This document shows positions 43,185-53,056 of a DNA stretch of 64,000 nucleotides, one piece after another. The notes under the pieces were generated by a model, which made no database searches, was not told where the DNA came from, and was given only the letters and a program-made list of their open reading frames with translations. The DNA lies in NCBI GenBank assembly GCA_963802915.1, contig CAWDKQ010000018.1, forward strand, positions 1 through 64,000, in the 5' to 3' direction. This stretch comes from JAICMB01 sp963802915 (GTDB lineage: Bacteria; Acidobacteriota; Terriglobia; Bryobacterales; Bryobacteraceae). The stretch's first letter is position 1; every line of letters starts with the position of its first letter. A program made the position numbers and the translations under genes.

Positions 43185-45704
43185 ATGAATTTGAAATACC
43201 TCGAGCGGCAAACCGCCCGTCCCACGTGGCTACGGTATGCGGTCGCAATTGCAGCGGCTCTCGCCGCGCTACCGGTGCGTTTTCTTCTAGGCCCGCAACT
43301 CGGCTTCGCCGCTCCCTATCTAACTTTCTTTCCGGCTGTGGTTTTCAGTTGCTGGTTTGGCGGCTTTGGACCAAGCCTGATCACAACTCTGCTCAGCGCG
43401 TGTCTCGGATTGTACTTCTTCGTCCCGCCGATCCTTTCGTTCGAGATCAGCGCGAACCGCGACGTGTGGGGCCTGGTCCGGTTTATCGTCGGCTCCGTCG
43501 TCATCAGTTGGCTCTTTCAGATGCTGCTGCAAATCCAGCGGCGCGAGCGCGAACAGCAACGATTCGCCGCTGTCATTCTGGGCAGCATTCGCGATGCGGT
43601 TCTGACCACCGACATCGACGGCAATGTCACTTTCATGAACACTGTCGCTTCGAAATTGACTGGCTGGACTCCCGAAGAAGCGGCAAATCGACCGGTTTCA
43701 GAAGTGCTCCGCATCTCCGATAGCGATGTTCTCGAAACCCGGGCCGGCGCGCGCATCACGGTCGATAACAGCGTCGCGCCGTTAAGAGCCGAGGACGGCC
43801 ACACGGTCGGCCAGGTGCTCGTATTCCGCGACACAACGGAACGGCGCAAAGCTGAACAGCAGCGCCAGGCGGCCGAGCAGCAACTTGCGGAATCGCAGAA
43901 GCAGATGAGCAGGATGCTCAAGAGCATCAGCGACGGTTTTGCGGCGGTGGATCGCGACTGCCGTTATACCTATGTCAATGCCGAAGCCGGCCGCCAGCTC
44001 GGCAAAACGCAAGCCGAATTGATCGGCCGCTCCATCCATGAGCTTTTCCCCGCGGGACTCCCTGATCCATTGCAGCAAAGCCTGGAACGATCCATGTCGG
44101 AACAGATTCCCGCCACGTGCGAAGTGGTTTTACCCGCGAGCGCAGCCACATTCCGTTTCCGCATTTTCCCGGCGCCCGAAGGTCTCGCGATCTACAGCGT
44201 GGATATCAGCATCGAGAAAAAAGCCGCCGAAGTGAATGCGCTCCTGGCCGCGATTGTCGAGTCTTCGAACGAGGCTATCGTTGGATCCAGCCTCGACGGT
44301 ATTGCAACCGCGTGGAACACGGGAGCGCAGCGAATTTTCGGTTACTCGGCGGACGAGATCCTCGGCCGGCCGCTCGCGATTTTAGCCACACCGGACCGCA
44401 TGGATGAGATGCCGCACATTCTGAATCGCATCCGCGGCGGCGAGCGCGTCGAGCAGTTCGAAACCGTGCGGCGCGCCAAGGATGGACGTCTCCTCGACAT
44501 CGCCATGACCGTGTCGCCCATCCGCGGCCCGGATGGATGCGTTATCGGCGCATCGAAAGTGGCGTACGACATCACGGAGCGAAATGCCTCTTATCGAGCG
44601 CTGCTCAACAGCGAGGCGCGTCTGGCGATGGCCCTCGAAGCCGGATCCATGGGAGTTTGGGAATGGCGGTTACCCGAAGACCGCGTGAAATGGTCCCCGC
44701 AACTCGAGGTAATCCATGGCCTGAAACCGGGAACTTTCCCAGGGACCTTCGATGCATTTCAAGCCGGTATTCATGCCGACGACCGTACACGGGTTCTCGA
44801 TGGCATCCGGAAAGCGCTTCGGCAGCGAGCGGAATATCGCAACGAATATCGTATGATGCGGGCCGATGGAAGCGTCGTCTGGTTGGAGACTCGCGGGCGA
44901 ATCGTCCTGAATGAGAACGGCAACCCGCACCGCATGCTCGGCGTTTGCATGGACATTACGGCCCGCAAGAACGTCGAGGAAGAGCTGTTGCTGCAAGCCG
45001 AGCGCTTGGCCCGTTCCAATGCCGACCTGCGCAGTTTCGCTTACGCCGCGTCTCACGACCTTCAGGAACCGCTGCGCATCATTTCCACTTTCTCCGAACT
45101 TCTGCTCCGCCGCTACAAAGGCCGGCTGGACCCCGGCGCCGACGAGTTGATTGGCTCCGTCGTGGAATCTTCGCTGCGCATGGGAACTCTAATTCAGGAT
45201 CTCCTAAATTATTCCCGATTGATCAACGATGGGGAGATTCCTTCTTCTGACGTCGATCTGAATGAAGCGCTGAAATGGGCTCTTGACAATGTCCGGACCG
45301 CGATCCAGGAAAGCGGCGCCGTTATCCATGCCGCCGCGCTCCCCAAAGTGCGCGGCGACAGAGTTCAGCTAGCTCAACTCTTTCAGAACCTGATTGGCAA
45401 CGCCATCAAATACCGCGGCGTGGACCCTCCCGACATTCACATTACGGCCGAACAGCACACCGGCGAGTGGGTGCTTGCAGTGCGCGACAACGGAATCGGT
45501 ATCGACCCCGCCTATCACGAGCGAATCTTCGGCGTCTTCAAGCGCCTGCACGGAAGCGAATACCCGGGAACGGGCATCGGCCTCGCGCTCTGCAAGCGAA
45601 TCGTGGAAAAACATGGCGGACGCATTTGGGTGGAATCGGAGAAAGGAAAAGGATCGAGGTTTTATTTCTCCATCGCTAAGGCCGCGGCGAGAGGGGCATC
45701 CTGA
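43185..45704 (+). CDS. Multi-PAS membrane sensor histidine kinase
   Basis: Hybrid-free sensor kinase of 839 residues. It has an N-terminal DUF4118-like membrane module with four hydrophobic segments (about residues 17-115, PYLTFFPAVVFSCWFGGFGP), then about four PAS domains (roughly 125-225, 245-340, 350-460 and 475-590). The kinase core has phospho-acceptor SHDLQEPLRIISTFSELL (about residue 625), N-box QNLIGNAIKYR and G-boxes DNGIGI and GTGIGLALCKRI. The core type resembles bacteriophytochrome-like kinases. No response regulator lies next to it. The end overlaps the DtxR gene on the opposite strand by 29 bp. Confidence 0.93.
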   Translation: MNLKYLERQTARPTWLRYAVAIAAALAALPVRFLLGPQLGFAAPYLTFFPAVVFSCWFGGFGPSLITTLLSACLGLYFFVPPILSFEISANRDVWGLVRFIVGSVVISWLFQMLLQIQRREREQQRFAAVILGSIRDAVLTTDIDGNVTFMNTVASKLTGWTPEEAANRPVSEVLRISDSDVLETRAGARITVDNSVAPLRAEDGHTVGQVLVFRDTTERRKAEQQRQAAEQQLAESQKQMSRMLKSISDGFAAVDRDCRYTYVNAEAGRQLGKTQAELIGRSIHELFPAGLPDPLQQSLERSMSEQIPATCEVVLPASAATFRFRIFPAPEGLAIYSVDISIEKKAAEVNALLAAIVESSNEAIVGSSLDGIATAWNTGAQRIFGYSADEILGRPLAILATPDRMDEMPHILNRIRGGERVEQFETVRRAKDGRLLDIAMTVSPIRGPDGCVIGASKVAYDITERNASYRALLNSEARLAMALEAGSMGVWEWRLPEDRVKWSPQLEVIHGLKPGTFPGTFDAFQAGIHADDRTRVLDGIRKALRQRAEYRNEYRMMRADGSVVWLETRGRIVLNENGNPHRMLGVCMDITARKNVEEELLLQAERLARSNADLRSFAYAASHDLQEPLRIISTFSELLLRRYKGRLDPGADELIGSVVESSLRMGTLIQDLLNYSRLINDGEIPSSDVDLNEALKWALDNVRTAIQESGAVIHAAALPKVRGDRVQLAQLFQNLIGNAIKYRGVDPPDIHITAEQHTGEWVLAVRDNGIGIDPAYHERIFGVFKRLHGSEYPGTGIGLALCKRIVEKHGGRIWVESEKGKGSRFYFSIAKAAARGAS

Positions 45705-46401
45705 CCACCGAAATTCCCGAGGCGAGACTCTGGCTCAAGCGCACCGCATCGGTCTGATCGCCGATACGTACCCGCAGTGAAGCATTGCGCGTTCCCGTCT
45801 CCACCAGAATGGCTACGCCCGGTTTCAATCCGAGCCTCATCATGTCCCGTAAGGCGGCAGGGTCGCGGTCCGATACGCTGCTGATCAGCGCGGGAATGCC
45901 GCACGCCCATTTCGATAACAGCACCTCCTCGCGGGCGGGCAGCGCGCCGCTTCGCTCGGGAATCAGGTGCCCGTGTGGATCCGTTTCCGGATCGCCCAAT
46001 TTCGCGGCAATGCGATCCTCCAAACGTTCGGAGATGAAATGTTCCAGCCGTTCCGCTTCATCGTGAACCTCGTCCCACGAATAGTCGAGTACATCGTGCA
46101 AAAAGCGTTCCAACAAGCGATGATGCCGAAGAACCTCCAGCGCCCGCATTTTTCCCGCAGGAGTCAAAACCGCCCCGTGATGCTTCTCGTATTTCACGAA
46201 CGGCGGCTTTTGCACCGCGAGTTTCTGAAGCATTCCCGTGACGGAAGCCGCACGCACCCCGAGATGCTGCGCCAGTGCGTTGCTGGTGACTCGTTCCTCT
46301 TCGACGCCGCCCAATTCGAGGATGGCTTTCAGGTAATCGTCCACCGATTCCGTAGTGTACGGCCCATGGGTTCTAGGTGTCACTAAGTTAGAGAATACCA
46401 T
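45676..46401 (-). CDS. DtxR/MntR-family metal-dependent repressor
   Basis: Repressor of about 241 residues with three parts: N-terminal winged HTH (ESVDDYLKAILELGG, then NALAQHLGVRAASVTGMLQK), metal-binding dimerisation domain (LRHHRLLERFLHDVLDYSWD, then EVHDEAERLEHFISERLEDR, with the conserved E-H ligands) and a C-terminal SH3-like FeoA domain (LGLKPGVAILVETG). Such proteins bind Fe(II) or Mn(II) and repress uptake genes. The start at 46401 is chosen because the family domain begins right after it; a much longer upstream frame is spurious. It is divergent from a large TonB receptor by 43 bp. Confidence 0.9.
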   Translation of the reverse strand: MVFSNLVTPRTHGPYTTESVDDYLKAILELGGVEEERVTSNALAQHLGVRAASVTGMLQKLAVQKPPFVKYEKHHGAVLTPAGKMRALEVLRHHRLLERFLHDVLDYSWDEVHDEAERLEHFISERLEDRIAAKLGDPETDPHGHLIPERSGALPAREEVLLSKWACGIPALISSVSDRDPAALRDMMRLGLKPGVAILVETGTRNASLRVRIGDQTDAVRLSQSLASGISVVRMPLSPRP

Positions 46402-46422
46402 CCCATATCTTGACAGGATGGT
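46397..46422. promoter_or_regulatory. Candidate DtxR-family operator (dyad)
   Basis: ACCATCC (46397-46403) and GGATGGT (46416-46422) form a perfect 7-bp inverted repeat with 12 bases between, in the short divergent region between the metalloregulator and the TonB receptor. It overlaps the regulator's start codon, which would suit autorepression. The sequence is not the classical DtxR box, so the role rests on symmetry and place. Confidence 0.4.
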
Positions 46423-46444
46423 CTTGTTTCCGTATGATTTAGCT

Positions 46445-49400
46445 ATGCCTAAATTCGCTTTGGTGGTATTGGTATACTCACTTCTATCTTCTACCCCACT
46501 TTTGGCACAAGGCGAAACAACCAGCGCGATCGTAGGTTCCATCAGCGACTCATCCGGCGCCGCGATCCCCAGCGCGATCGTAACGGTTACGAGTATCGAG
46601 AATGGCCTGAAAAGATCTGTTAAAACAGACGACGCCGGACGATTCAGTTTTCCGCAACTCAAGCCCGGCACGTACTCGGTCAAAGCGGAGGCGGCAGGCT
46701 TTGAGCCGCAGCAAAATAACTCCGTATCGGCGGGGCTCGGGCAAAGACAGGAAGTCGAGTTCAAACTCAATGTCGCATCCGCCAGCGAAACTGTTCAGGT
46801 GCAGGATCGCGCGCCGCTCATTAACCCGGAAAATCCCAACACATCCACAACGCTGAATTCCCGCGCTCTCGAAGACCTCCCGAATCCCGGCGGCGACATG
46901 ACCTACCCGCTACAGTTCGCCGCCGGAGCTCTCATCAACACGGCAGGAAGCGGAAACGATTTCGTCGGCGGAACAAACGGCTATGGCAACGTTCAGTTCA
47001 ACGGACTGCCGTCGTTATCTAACGGCTACATCGTCGATGGCCTGGAGACCAACGATCCCCTGACAAACCTCAACAGCGGTCTCTCTACCAATCTTGTCCT
47101 CGGATTGAATTCCATAGCCGAGGTCACCGTCAACACCGTTTCGTATTCCGTCGATCAGGGCAGATACGGCGCGTCTCAGGTCAACTATGTCACTAAGTCG
47201 GGAACGAACCAGTTCCATGGAAATTTATATGAGTTATGGAACGGCTCCAAATTCAACGCGGCCGATTTCTTCACAAACGCAACGGCGGGAAATCACAAAC
47301 CGCGATCCACGGTAAATCACTTCGGAGGTAGCTTGGGCGGTCCGATTGTCCACGACAAGCTGTTCTTCTTTTTCGATTCCGAATGGGTTCGCATCGCGCT
47401 GCCCATCGTCAGCGCCACAACCGTGCCCACGCCGGCGTTTCAAAACTACGTTTTACAGCAATTACCGCGCGGCGGCGTCGATTCCATTACGGGATCCACC
47501 TATCAGCCTGCGCCACAACTTGTGCCCTTATATCAGAAGCTGTTCTCACTTTACGGCAACACGGCCGGAAGCCCGCTGCCGGTGCTCGGTTGTCCATTCA
47601 ACAGCGACGGGAGCGCCGCGTCAGGCAATCCCACCAATGGAAATGGTTGCGCGAACCGCCAGAGCATCTCCCATTCCAGCGACGATAGCGAACAGGTACA
47701 GACCGCCCGCATCGATTACAACATCGATTCGAAAAACATCGCCTGGTTCCGGTTTCAGTCTGACACCGGCCTTCAGGCCGCCTACACCGATCCTATTAAT
47801 TCGATCTTCGACGCCACCTCCCCGCAGCCGCTCTACTCCTACGCCGCTGGCTATACCCACGTATTCTCCGCACGCCTCGTGAATTATTTCAATCCCGCAT
47901 TTTCCTGGTATGAGAGCTTGTTCGGACCATCCGATTTTCAAAAGACGCTGGCAGCTTTCCCCATCGTTCTCCAGGGCAGCGGAGCGAACGCGCCATTCAC
48001 AACCATCGGAGGCCTGGACAATACCTGGGTGCAGGGACGTCGCGCCTCACGTTTCTTCATCAACGACAATCTCGCCTGGATGTATGGCTCGCACGAATTT
48101 CGATTCGGGACCAATACGCGCATCTTTCTCTTAAACGATTATGACTTCGGCGAAGGTGTCGTCCCGCTGGTCACTTACACCAATCTGCCGCAATTCGCTT
48201 ACGGCGTCGCATCCACTGCATCGGTCACTTATCCATTAGCCGACTCGCAACCTTATAACTTCCTCAACCTGGATTTCTACGCGCAGGATACCTGGAAACT
48301 TACTCGCAAGTTCACGTGGACCTTCGGCATCCGCGATACTTACAATTCAAATCCGCTGAATCCGCATAACTCAGTCGCTCGGCTCGCCGGCTCTTTCGAT
48401 TCCATTTCTCATGACGTGAATCAGCCGCTGGATCAAGTCATTCAAAGTCATCAAAGCTCCATCTTCGCGGCCACACCAGCCGCCATCTTGCAGCCCAGGA
48501 CCGCTATCGCATGGCAGCTTGCGACGCACACCGTACTACGCAGCGGATTCGGAATCTTCAGCGACATCCTGCCGGGCAGCGTCGTCGACCTTGTGGGGAC
48601 GAATCCTCCTTATTCCAAAACATTTCAGGGAGGATTACTCGGAGCGGTCGGCGGAACTCAAATCAACGACGCGATCAATGCTACTGCGGCGGCCAATCAG
48701 CTTTTCAATTCCGGGTTTGCGCAAGGTCAGCTCTCCTGCGCATCGGCATTGGCCAATCCCAATACCTGCCTCCCGCCGATCTCCATTACGGCCGTTCCCG
48801 ACGGCAAACTGCACGCACCATATTTCATGCAATGGAGTTTCGCGCTCGAACAGCAGGCCGGCGACACGCTCCATCTCAGAGCGCAGTACGTTGGAACGCG
48901 CGCGGTGAACCAGCCATATCAGACACAGGTGAACGGTTATCAGACAGTCTGCAACGGCTGTTTCGCTCCGTTCCCGTACGAACAACCCACAGATCCACGC
49001 TTCGCATCGGTAACGCAATTGAGCACCGGTGCAAACAGTCACTACAACGGCCTCCAGTTGACCGCCGATAAACGTCTCTCGCACGGCTTCCAGCTCTTAG
49101 TGAACTACACCTGGAGCCACTGCATGGACACAGTCTCGAACGGTGGATTTCTTCCCTTCGCCGCCGGGGCTCTTCTTTCGCCGCTGCCCGGCGAGCTCGG
49201 CCGTCAATATGGACCCTGCGATTACGATGTGCGCGATAACTTAACGGCTCAATATGTCTATCAACTACCCGGCAAATTGCTCAAGGGATGGCAGGTCTCG
49301 GGAACCGCATTTTGGCATAGCGGCCTGCCGTTTTCGGTCCTGAGCGCGCCGTACACAGCTAACGGAAACGGCATCGTTCAAGGCAGCGGGCCGCAGTACG

Positions 49401-49870
49401 CGAGCGTAGTTCCCGGCGTGCCGTTATACGATCACAATCCCATCCCTGGTGTTACTCAACCCGGAACGGTCCAGTGGCTCAACCCCAACGCGTTCGTCTC
49501 CGTTGTCGATCCGAGCACCGGGGCTTGCGCCGGCAGCAATAATCCCTCGAATTGCCAGTTCGGTAATCTCGGACGCAATTCATTACGCGGTCCCGATTTC
49601 GTCTGGAGCGATCTGTATATCACGAAATGGTTCCAGTTGACAGACCACCTGAAGCTGCGCATCGACGGTCAGTTCTTTAATCTCTTCAATCATCCGAATT
49701 TTGGTTTGCCTAATTTAGTCTCTGCCGGCATACCGGGCAAGCCGTCCACACAGACCGGATTCGGCGCATTCAGCTACACAACCGCTCCGCCAACGGGATT
49801 GTTGGGTGTCGGTCTCGGTGGCGACAGCTCACCCCGCATGATCGCATTCCAGGCTCGTCTGGAGTTCTGA
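46445..49870 (+). CDS. Oar-like TonB-dependent receptor with carboxypeptidase-regulatory domain
   Basis: Outer-membrane protein of 1141 residues: signal peptide (ALVVLVYSLLSSTPLLAQ), an N-terminal carboxypeptidase-regulatory-like domain (about residues 22-105, IVGSISDSSGAAIPSAIVTV), a plug-like region (VDGLETNDPLTNLNSGL, then QVNYVTKSGTNQFHGNLYE) and a long barrel ending MIAFQARLEF, with the C-terminal Phe used for outer-membrane insertion. This Oar/CarboxypepD_reg architecture is greatly expanded in acidobacteria; substrates are mostly unknown. Divergence from a DtxR-type repressor suggests metal or siderophore uptake, but this is inference. Confidence 0.9.
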   Translation: MPKFALVVLVYSLLSSTPLLAQGETTSAIVGSISDSSGAAIPSAIVTVTSIENGLKRSVKTDDAGRFSFPQLKPGTYSVKAEAAGFEPQQNNSVSAGLGQRQEVEFKLNVASASETVQVQDRAPLINPENPNTSTTLNSRALEDLPNPGGDMTYPLQFAAGALINTAGSGNDFVGGTNGYGNVQFNGLPSLSNGYIVDGLETNDPLTNLNSGLSTNLVLGLNSIAEVTVNTVSYSVDQGRYGASQVNYVTKSGTNQFHGNLYELWNGSKFNAADFFTNATAGNHKPRSTVNHFGGSLGGPIVHDKLFFFFDSEWVRIALPIVSATTVPTPAFQNYVLQQLPRGGVDSITGSTYQPAPQLVPLYQKLFSLYGNTAGSPLPVLGCPFNSDGSAASGNPTNGNGCANRQSISHSSDDSEQVQTARIDYNIDSKNIAWFRFQSDTGLQAAYTDPINSIFDATSPQPLYSYAAGYTHVFSARLVNYFNPAFSWYESLFGPSDFQKTLAAFPIVLQGSGANAPFTTIGGLDNTWVQGRRASRFFINDNLAWMYGSHEFRFGTNTRIFLLNDYDFGEGVVPLVTYTNLPQFAYGVASTASVTYPLADSQPYNFLNLDFYAQDTWKLTRKFTWTFGIRDTYNSNPLNPHNSVARLAGSFDSISHDVNQPLDQVIQSHQSSIFAATPAAILQPRTAIAWQLATHTVLRSGFGIFSDILPGSVVDLVGTNPPYSKTFQGGLLGAVGGTQINDAINATAAANQLFNSGFAQGQLSCASALANPNTCLPPISITAVPDGKLHAPYFMQWSFALEQQAGDTLHLRAQYVGTRAVNQPYQTQVNGYQTVCNGCFAPFPYEQPTDPRFASVTQLSTGANSHYNGLQLTADKRLSHGFQLLVNYTWSHCMDTVSNGGFLPFAAGALLSPLPGELGRQYGPCDYDVRDNLTAQYVYQLPGKLLKGWQVSGTAFWHSGLPFSVLSAPYTANGNGIVQGSGPQYASVVPGVPLYDHNPIPGVTQPGTVQWLNPNAFVSVVDPSTGACAGSNNPSNCQFGNLGRNSLRGPDFVWSDLYITKWFQLTDHLKLRIDGQFFNLFNHPNFGLPNLVSAGIPGKPSTQTGFGAFSYTTAPPTGLLGVGLGGDSSPRMIAFQARLEF

Positions 49871-50698
49871 TTAGACGCTAACCACGGGCCGCGGCGACTG
49901 CCGGATGATTGCGTACGCATTGGTCGTCAGCATGCCATCGATCTCTTCCCGGTCGCCGCGGCCGATTACCAGCACGTCCGCATCGATGTCTTTCGCCACG
50001 GAGCAAACGGTATGAACCGCCTCGCCTTCACGAAGATAGACCTCCGAAGCTTTTACGCCCACCTCATCCTGGAGTGTTTCAAGCTCCGCAGCGGCATCGG
50101 AAAGGCGCTCCGCCGATGCAGTCGCATGCACCAGGTCGAGCCGCGCACCGCAGTCGGATGCAAACTGCCCCGCCCAGGAAAGAACCGCGCGGCTTTGAGC
50201 AAGCAGATCCACCGCGCAGAGAATGTGCGCAAACGCCGCTGTTCCGGCCTCGTGATGATCCAGGTGCACACCAGTAAAGACCGGGCACGCGACATCGTGC
50301 AGCACCTTAGCCGTAACCGATCCGATCAGAAATCGCCGCACCATGCCGTAGCCATGCGTCGGCATCACGATCAGATTTACGTTTTCCGACTGGACAAATC
50401 CGGCGACCTGATCCACCGTGTCGCCTTCATAGACGAACCTGCGCACTGGAACCCCTTGCAATTCGTCGGCGGCAAACTGGTCGAGCTGCTTCTGCCTGTC
50501 CGCGATCACGCTGGCCGGGACCGGAACCATCGCCGGACCCGATATGGCTGTCGCCGGAAACGAATACATGGGATTCACAACATGCAGCAGCGTCAGCTCA
50601 GCCCCATAAATGGCGGCGAGCGCTTTGGCATCGGCGATCATGCGAAGACACCGATTCGAAAAGTCTACGGGGACCAGAATTTTATGGATGGGAAGCAT
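49871..50698 (-). CDS. Tandem universal stress protein (UspA family)
   Basis: Two UspA domains in 275 residues. The first (1-145) begins IHKILVPVDFSNRCLRM and has an ATP-binding-type loop MPTHGYGMVRRFLIGSVTAK. The second (about 155-275) begins FAHILCAVDLLAQSRAV, but its loop (GRGDREEIDGMLTTNAYAI) departs from the G-2X-G-9X-G(S/T) consensus, so only the first is likely to bind ATP. The stop codon abuts that of the convergent TonB receptor. General stress role. Confidence 0.9.
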   Translation of the reverse strand: MLPIHKILVPVDFSNRCLRMIADAKALAAIYGAELTLLHVVNPMYSFPATAISGPAMVPVPASVIADRQKQLDQFAADELQGVPVRRFVYEGDTVDQVAGFVQSENVNLIVMPTHGYGMVRRFLIGSVTAKVLHDVACPVFTGVHLDHHEAGTAAFAHILCAVDLLAQSRAVLSWAGQFASDCGARLDLVHATASAERLSDAAAELETLQDEVGVKASEVYLREGEAVHTVCSVAKDIDADVLVIGRGDREEIDGMLTTNAYAIIRQSPRPVVSV

Positions 50699-50753
50699 AA
50701 CGCCTCATGTGCAACCGACCCCACGATATCATGACGCTGAACGTCACATAACT

Positions 50754-53051
50754 ATGGGCCTGCGTTATGCCATTCGATCCCTGTGTCGCGCGCCGCTTTA
50801 TACGGCCGTCGCCGTGGCGACCCTGGCGATCGGGATCGGATCGAACGCTGCAATTTTCTCGGTAATCGACGCAGTGCTTTTACGCCCGCTTCCCTTCTCT
50901 CACTCCGATCGCCTGGTTCGATGCAGCACCGTCGGCATCAAATCGTTTCAAGACGTGTACGGAACTTCGTATCCGGATTTTCTCGATTGGAAGGACCATG
51001 GCGCATCGTTTGAAAAGCTAGCGGCCGCGCGCAATACAACGTTCAACCTTTCGGGGCCCTCCGGAGCTCAGTCTCTGAATGGCGAGATTGTTTCTCCGGA
51101 TTTTTTCGAAGTCTTCGGCGTTCTGCCAGCCGAGGGCCACTCGCTGGCTGCGTCCGCGCACAAGCAGGCTGTCGTGATCAGCCGCGGGTTGTTTGCGCGA
51201 GTCTTCGGATCCGACTCGCATTGGATCGGCAATTCGATCGCTCTTGATGGAGATAGTTATGTCATCGCCGGCGTGATGCCCGCCTCGTTCGATTTTCCGA
51301 AGGACACTGAGTTGTGGATGTCCTCCAGTTCCAACCGTCCGGATAATCGCGAAGAAGTGGCCTCGCGTGGAACACGGCGCTTCGTTGTATATGGCCGGCT
51401 CAAGCCCGGCATCAGCGTGGCGCAGGCGCAGTCGGAACTGGCTGCCATCGCATCTCACGAAGACCGCGATTTCATAGTGCGCGTCGAGTCTCTTCAGAAG
51501 AACCTGACCGGTGATTATCGCAAGCCGCTGTTGCTCATCATGGGCGCCGTTGTGTTTGTTCTGCTCATCGTCTGCGCAAATACGGGCAATCTTCTCCTCG
51601 CCCGATCCATTGCCAAGAAGAAAGAAATCGAAATACGATTGGCGCTCGGAGCATCGCGCCGGCGGATCATTAACCAGGTGCTGCTTGAAAGCGTTCTGCT
51701 CGGAATCGGCGGCGGCATTGTGGGCGCGTTCCTGGCATACGCCGCGATTCACGCACTGATCGCACTCGCTCCTCCGGACATTCCCATGTTCGCGTCGGCC
51801 CGCGTGGACGGCCTCGCTCTCGCCTTCACGGCCGCGCTTTCCGTCGCAGCGGGCGCCCTGTTCGGGATCGCTCCTGCGTGGCAAATCTCGCGCCTTCGAA
51901 CCGAATCTCACAACCGGTTGACGCGTTCGCTCGTGGTGATCCAGATCGCCCTCTCACTGATTCTGCTCACCGGTGCAGGACTGCTTATACGCAGTTTTAT
52001 TCTGCTCCGCAATATCGACCTCGGAATCATGCCGCAACAGATTTTGACGGTTCAAGTCGATCGCCCGCTGATCCCAGGCGCGGACCGGCAACAATGGAGC
52101 GCCTTCTATCAACGCCTGATCGACGATGTCGCGGCGCTGCCGGGAGTGGAAGCCGCGGCGGGCACGCTCGCACTTCCGATGACGGACCACACATTCCTTC
52201 AACGCATTTCGCATCCTGGATTGAAGGAACCAATTACCGCCGAGTGGCGCATCGTGAGCGCCGGATATTTTCAAACCATGGGCATTCCGTTGCGCGCGGG
52301 CCGCGATTTCTCAGAGCAGGACACCCGCGATTCACCGCGCGTGGCTGTCATCAACGAAGCTCTGGCACGACGTTTTCCGTCAGGTCAAAACCCCATTGGG
52401 CAAATCGTGCGCGGCACTCGAATCGTTGGCATCGTCGGCAATGTGCGGCAGGGCCACGTCTGGGAGGAGCCCAGCCCGCAAGTCTACGATCCCCTGGCGC
52501 AGATTTCGCTGCCCTGGATGACGCTGGTGGTTCGAAGCCGCGTGGAACCCTCCAGCTTGCTCGCATCCATCCGTCGTGTCACCACTTCGCTCGATCCCAC
52601 GCAGCCTATCGGACGCGTTGTCCCCATGCAGGACCTAGTCGATTCGTCCTTCGAACAGCCGCGCTTCCGCACGCGATTGTTGAGCGTCTATGCCGGCGTC
52701 GCGCTGCTGCTGGTGCTCGTCGGGATTTACGGAATGCTGGCCTATTCGCTGTCGCTGCGCGTGCGGGAACTAGGAATACGCATGGCCGTCGGCGCCCGTA
52801 GAATCGATATCGTATCGCTAGTGCTGCGTGAAGCCGGCGTTGCCATCGGCATAGGAATGCTGCTCGGAGCCTGCGGCGCGCTGGTGTTAAGCCGGTTGAT
52901 GGCGAGCTTCGTTTACGGAATCGAAACCACGGACGCGCTCGCATTCGCGGCCGCGCCGTTAGTGTTCATCATCGCCGCCTTGCCGGCGACATTAATCCCG
53001 GCCAATCGGGCAGCGCGCCTCGATCCGCTCACCGCTCTCCGCCACGAATAA
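50754..53051 (+). CDS. ADOP-family ABC transporter permease
   Basis: Intact double MacB/FtsX-type permease of 765 residues without the N-terminal cytoplasmic prefix seen in the copy at 3631. The first half starts RYAIRSLCRAPLYTAVAVAT and has FtsX block YRKPLLLIMGAVVFVLLIVC. The second half ends with GIYGMLAYSLSLRVRELGIR and a normal C-terminus (RAARLDPLTALRHE). No PadR regulator or ATPase is adjacent. Function is unknown, presumably inner-membrane efflux or envelope remodelling with an ATPase encoded elsewhere. Confidence 0.92.
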   Translation: MGLRYAIRSLCRAPLYTAVAVATLAIGIGSNAAIFSVIDAVLLRPLPFSHSDRLVRCSTVGIKSFQDVYGTSYPDFLDWKDHGASFEKLAAARNTTFNLSGPSGAQSLNGEIVSPDFFEVFGVLPAEGHSLAASAHKQAVVISRGLFARVFGSDSHWIGNSIALDGDSYVIAGVMPASFDFPKDTELWMSSSSNRPDNREEVASRGTRRFVVYGRLKPGISVAQAQSELAAIASHEDRDFIVRVESLQKNLTGDYRKPLLLIMGAVVFVLLIVCANTGNLLLARSIAKKKEIEIRLALGASRRRIINQVLLESVLLGIGGGIVGAFLAYAAIHALIALAPPDIPMFASARVDGLALAFTAALSVAAGALFGIAPAWQISRLRTESHNRLTRSLVVIQIALSLILLTGAGLLIRSFILLRNIDLGIMPQQILTVQVDRPLIPGADRQQWSAFYQRLIDDVAALPGVEAAAGTLALPMTDHTFLQRISHPGLKEPITAEWRIVSAGYFQTMGIPLRAGRDFSEQDTRDSPRVAVINEALARRFPSGQNPIGQIVRGTRIVGIVGNVRQGHVWEEPSPQVYDPLAQISLPWMTLVVRSRVEPSSLLASIRRVTTSLDPTQPIGRVVPMQDLVDSSFEQPRFRTRLLSVYAGVALLLVLVGIYGMLAYSLSLRVRELGIRMAVGARRIDIVSLVLREAGVAIGIGMLLGACGALVLSRLMASFVYGIETTDALAFAAAPLVFIIAALPATLIPANRAARLDPLTALRHE

Positions 53052-53056
53052 TCCGC

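Noticed and set aside
46402..46770. N-terminal extension of the DtxR-family gene
   Set aside because: The extension overlaps the divergent TonB receptor and lacks family features; the family domain starts just after 46401.
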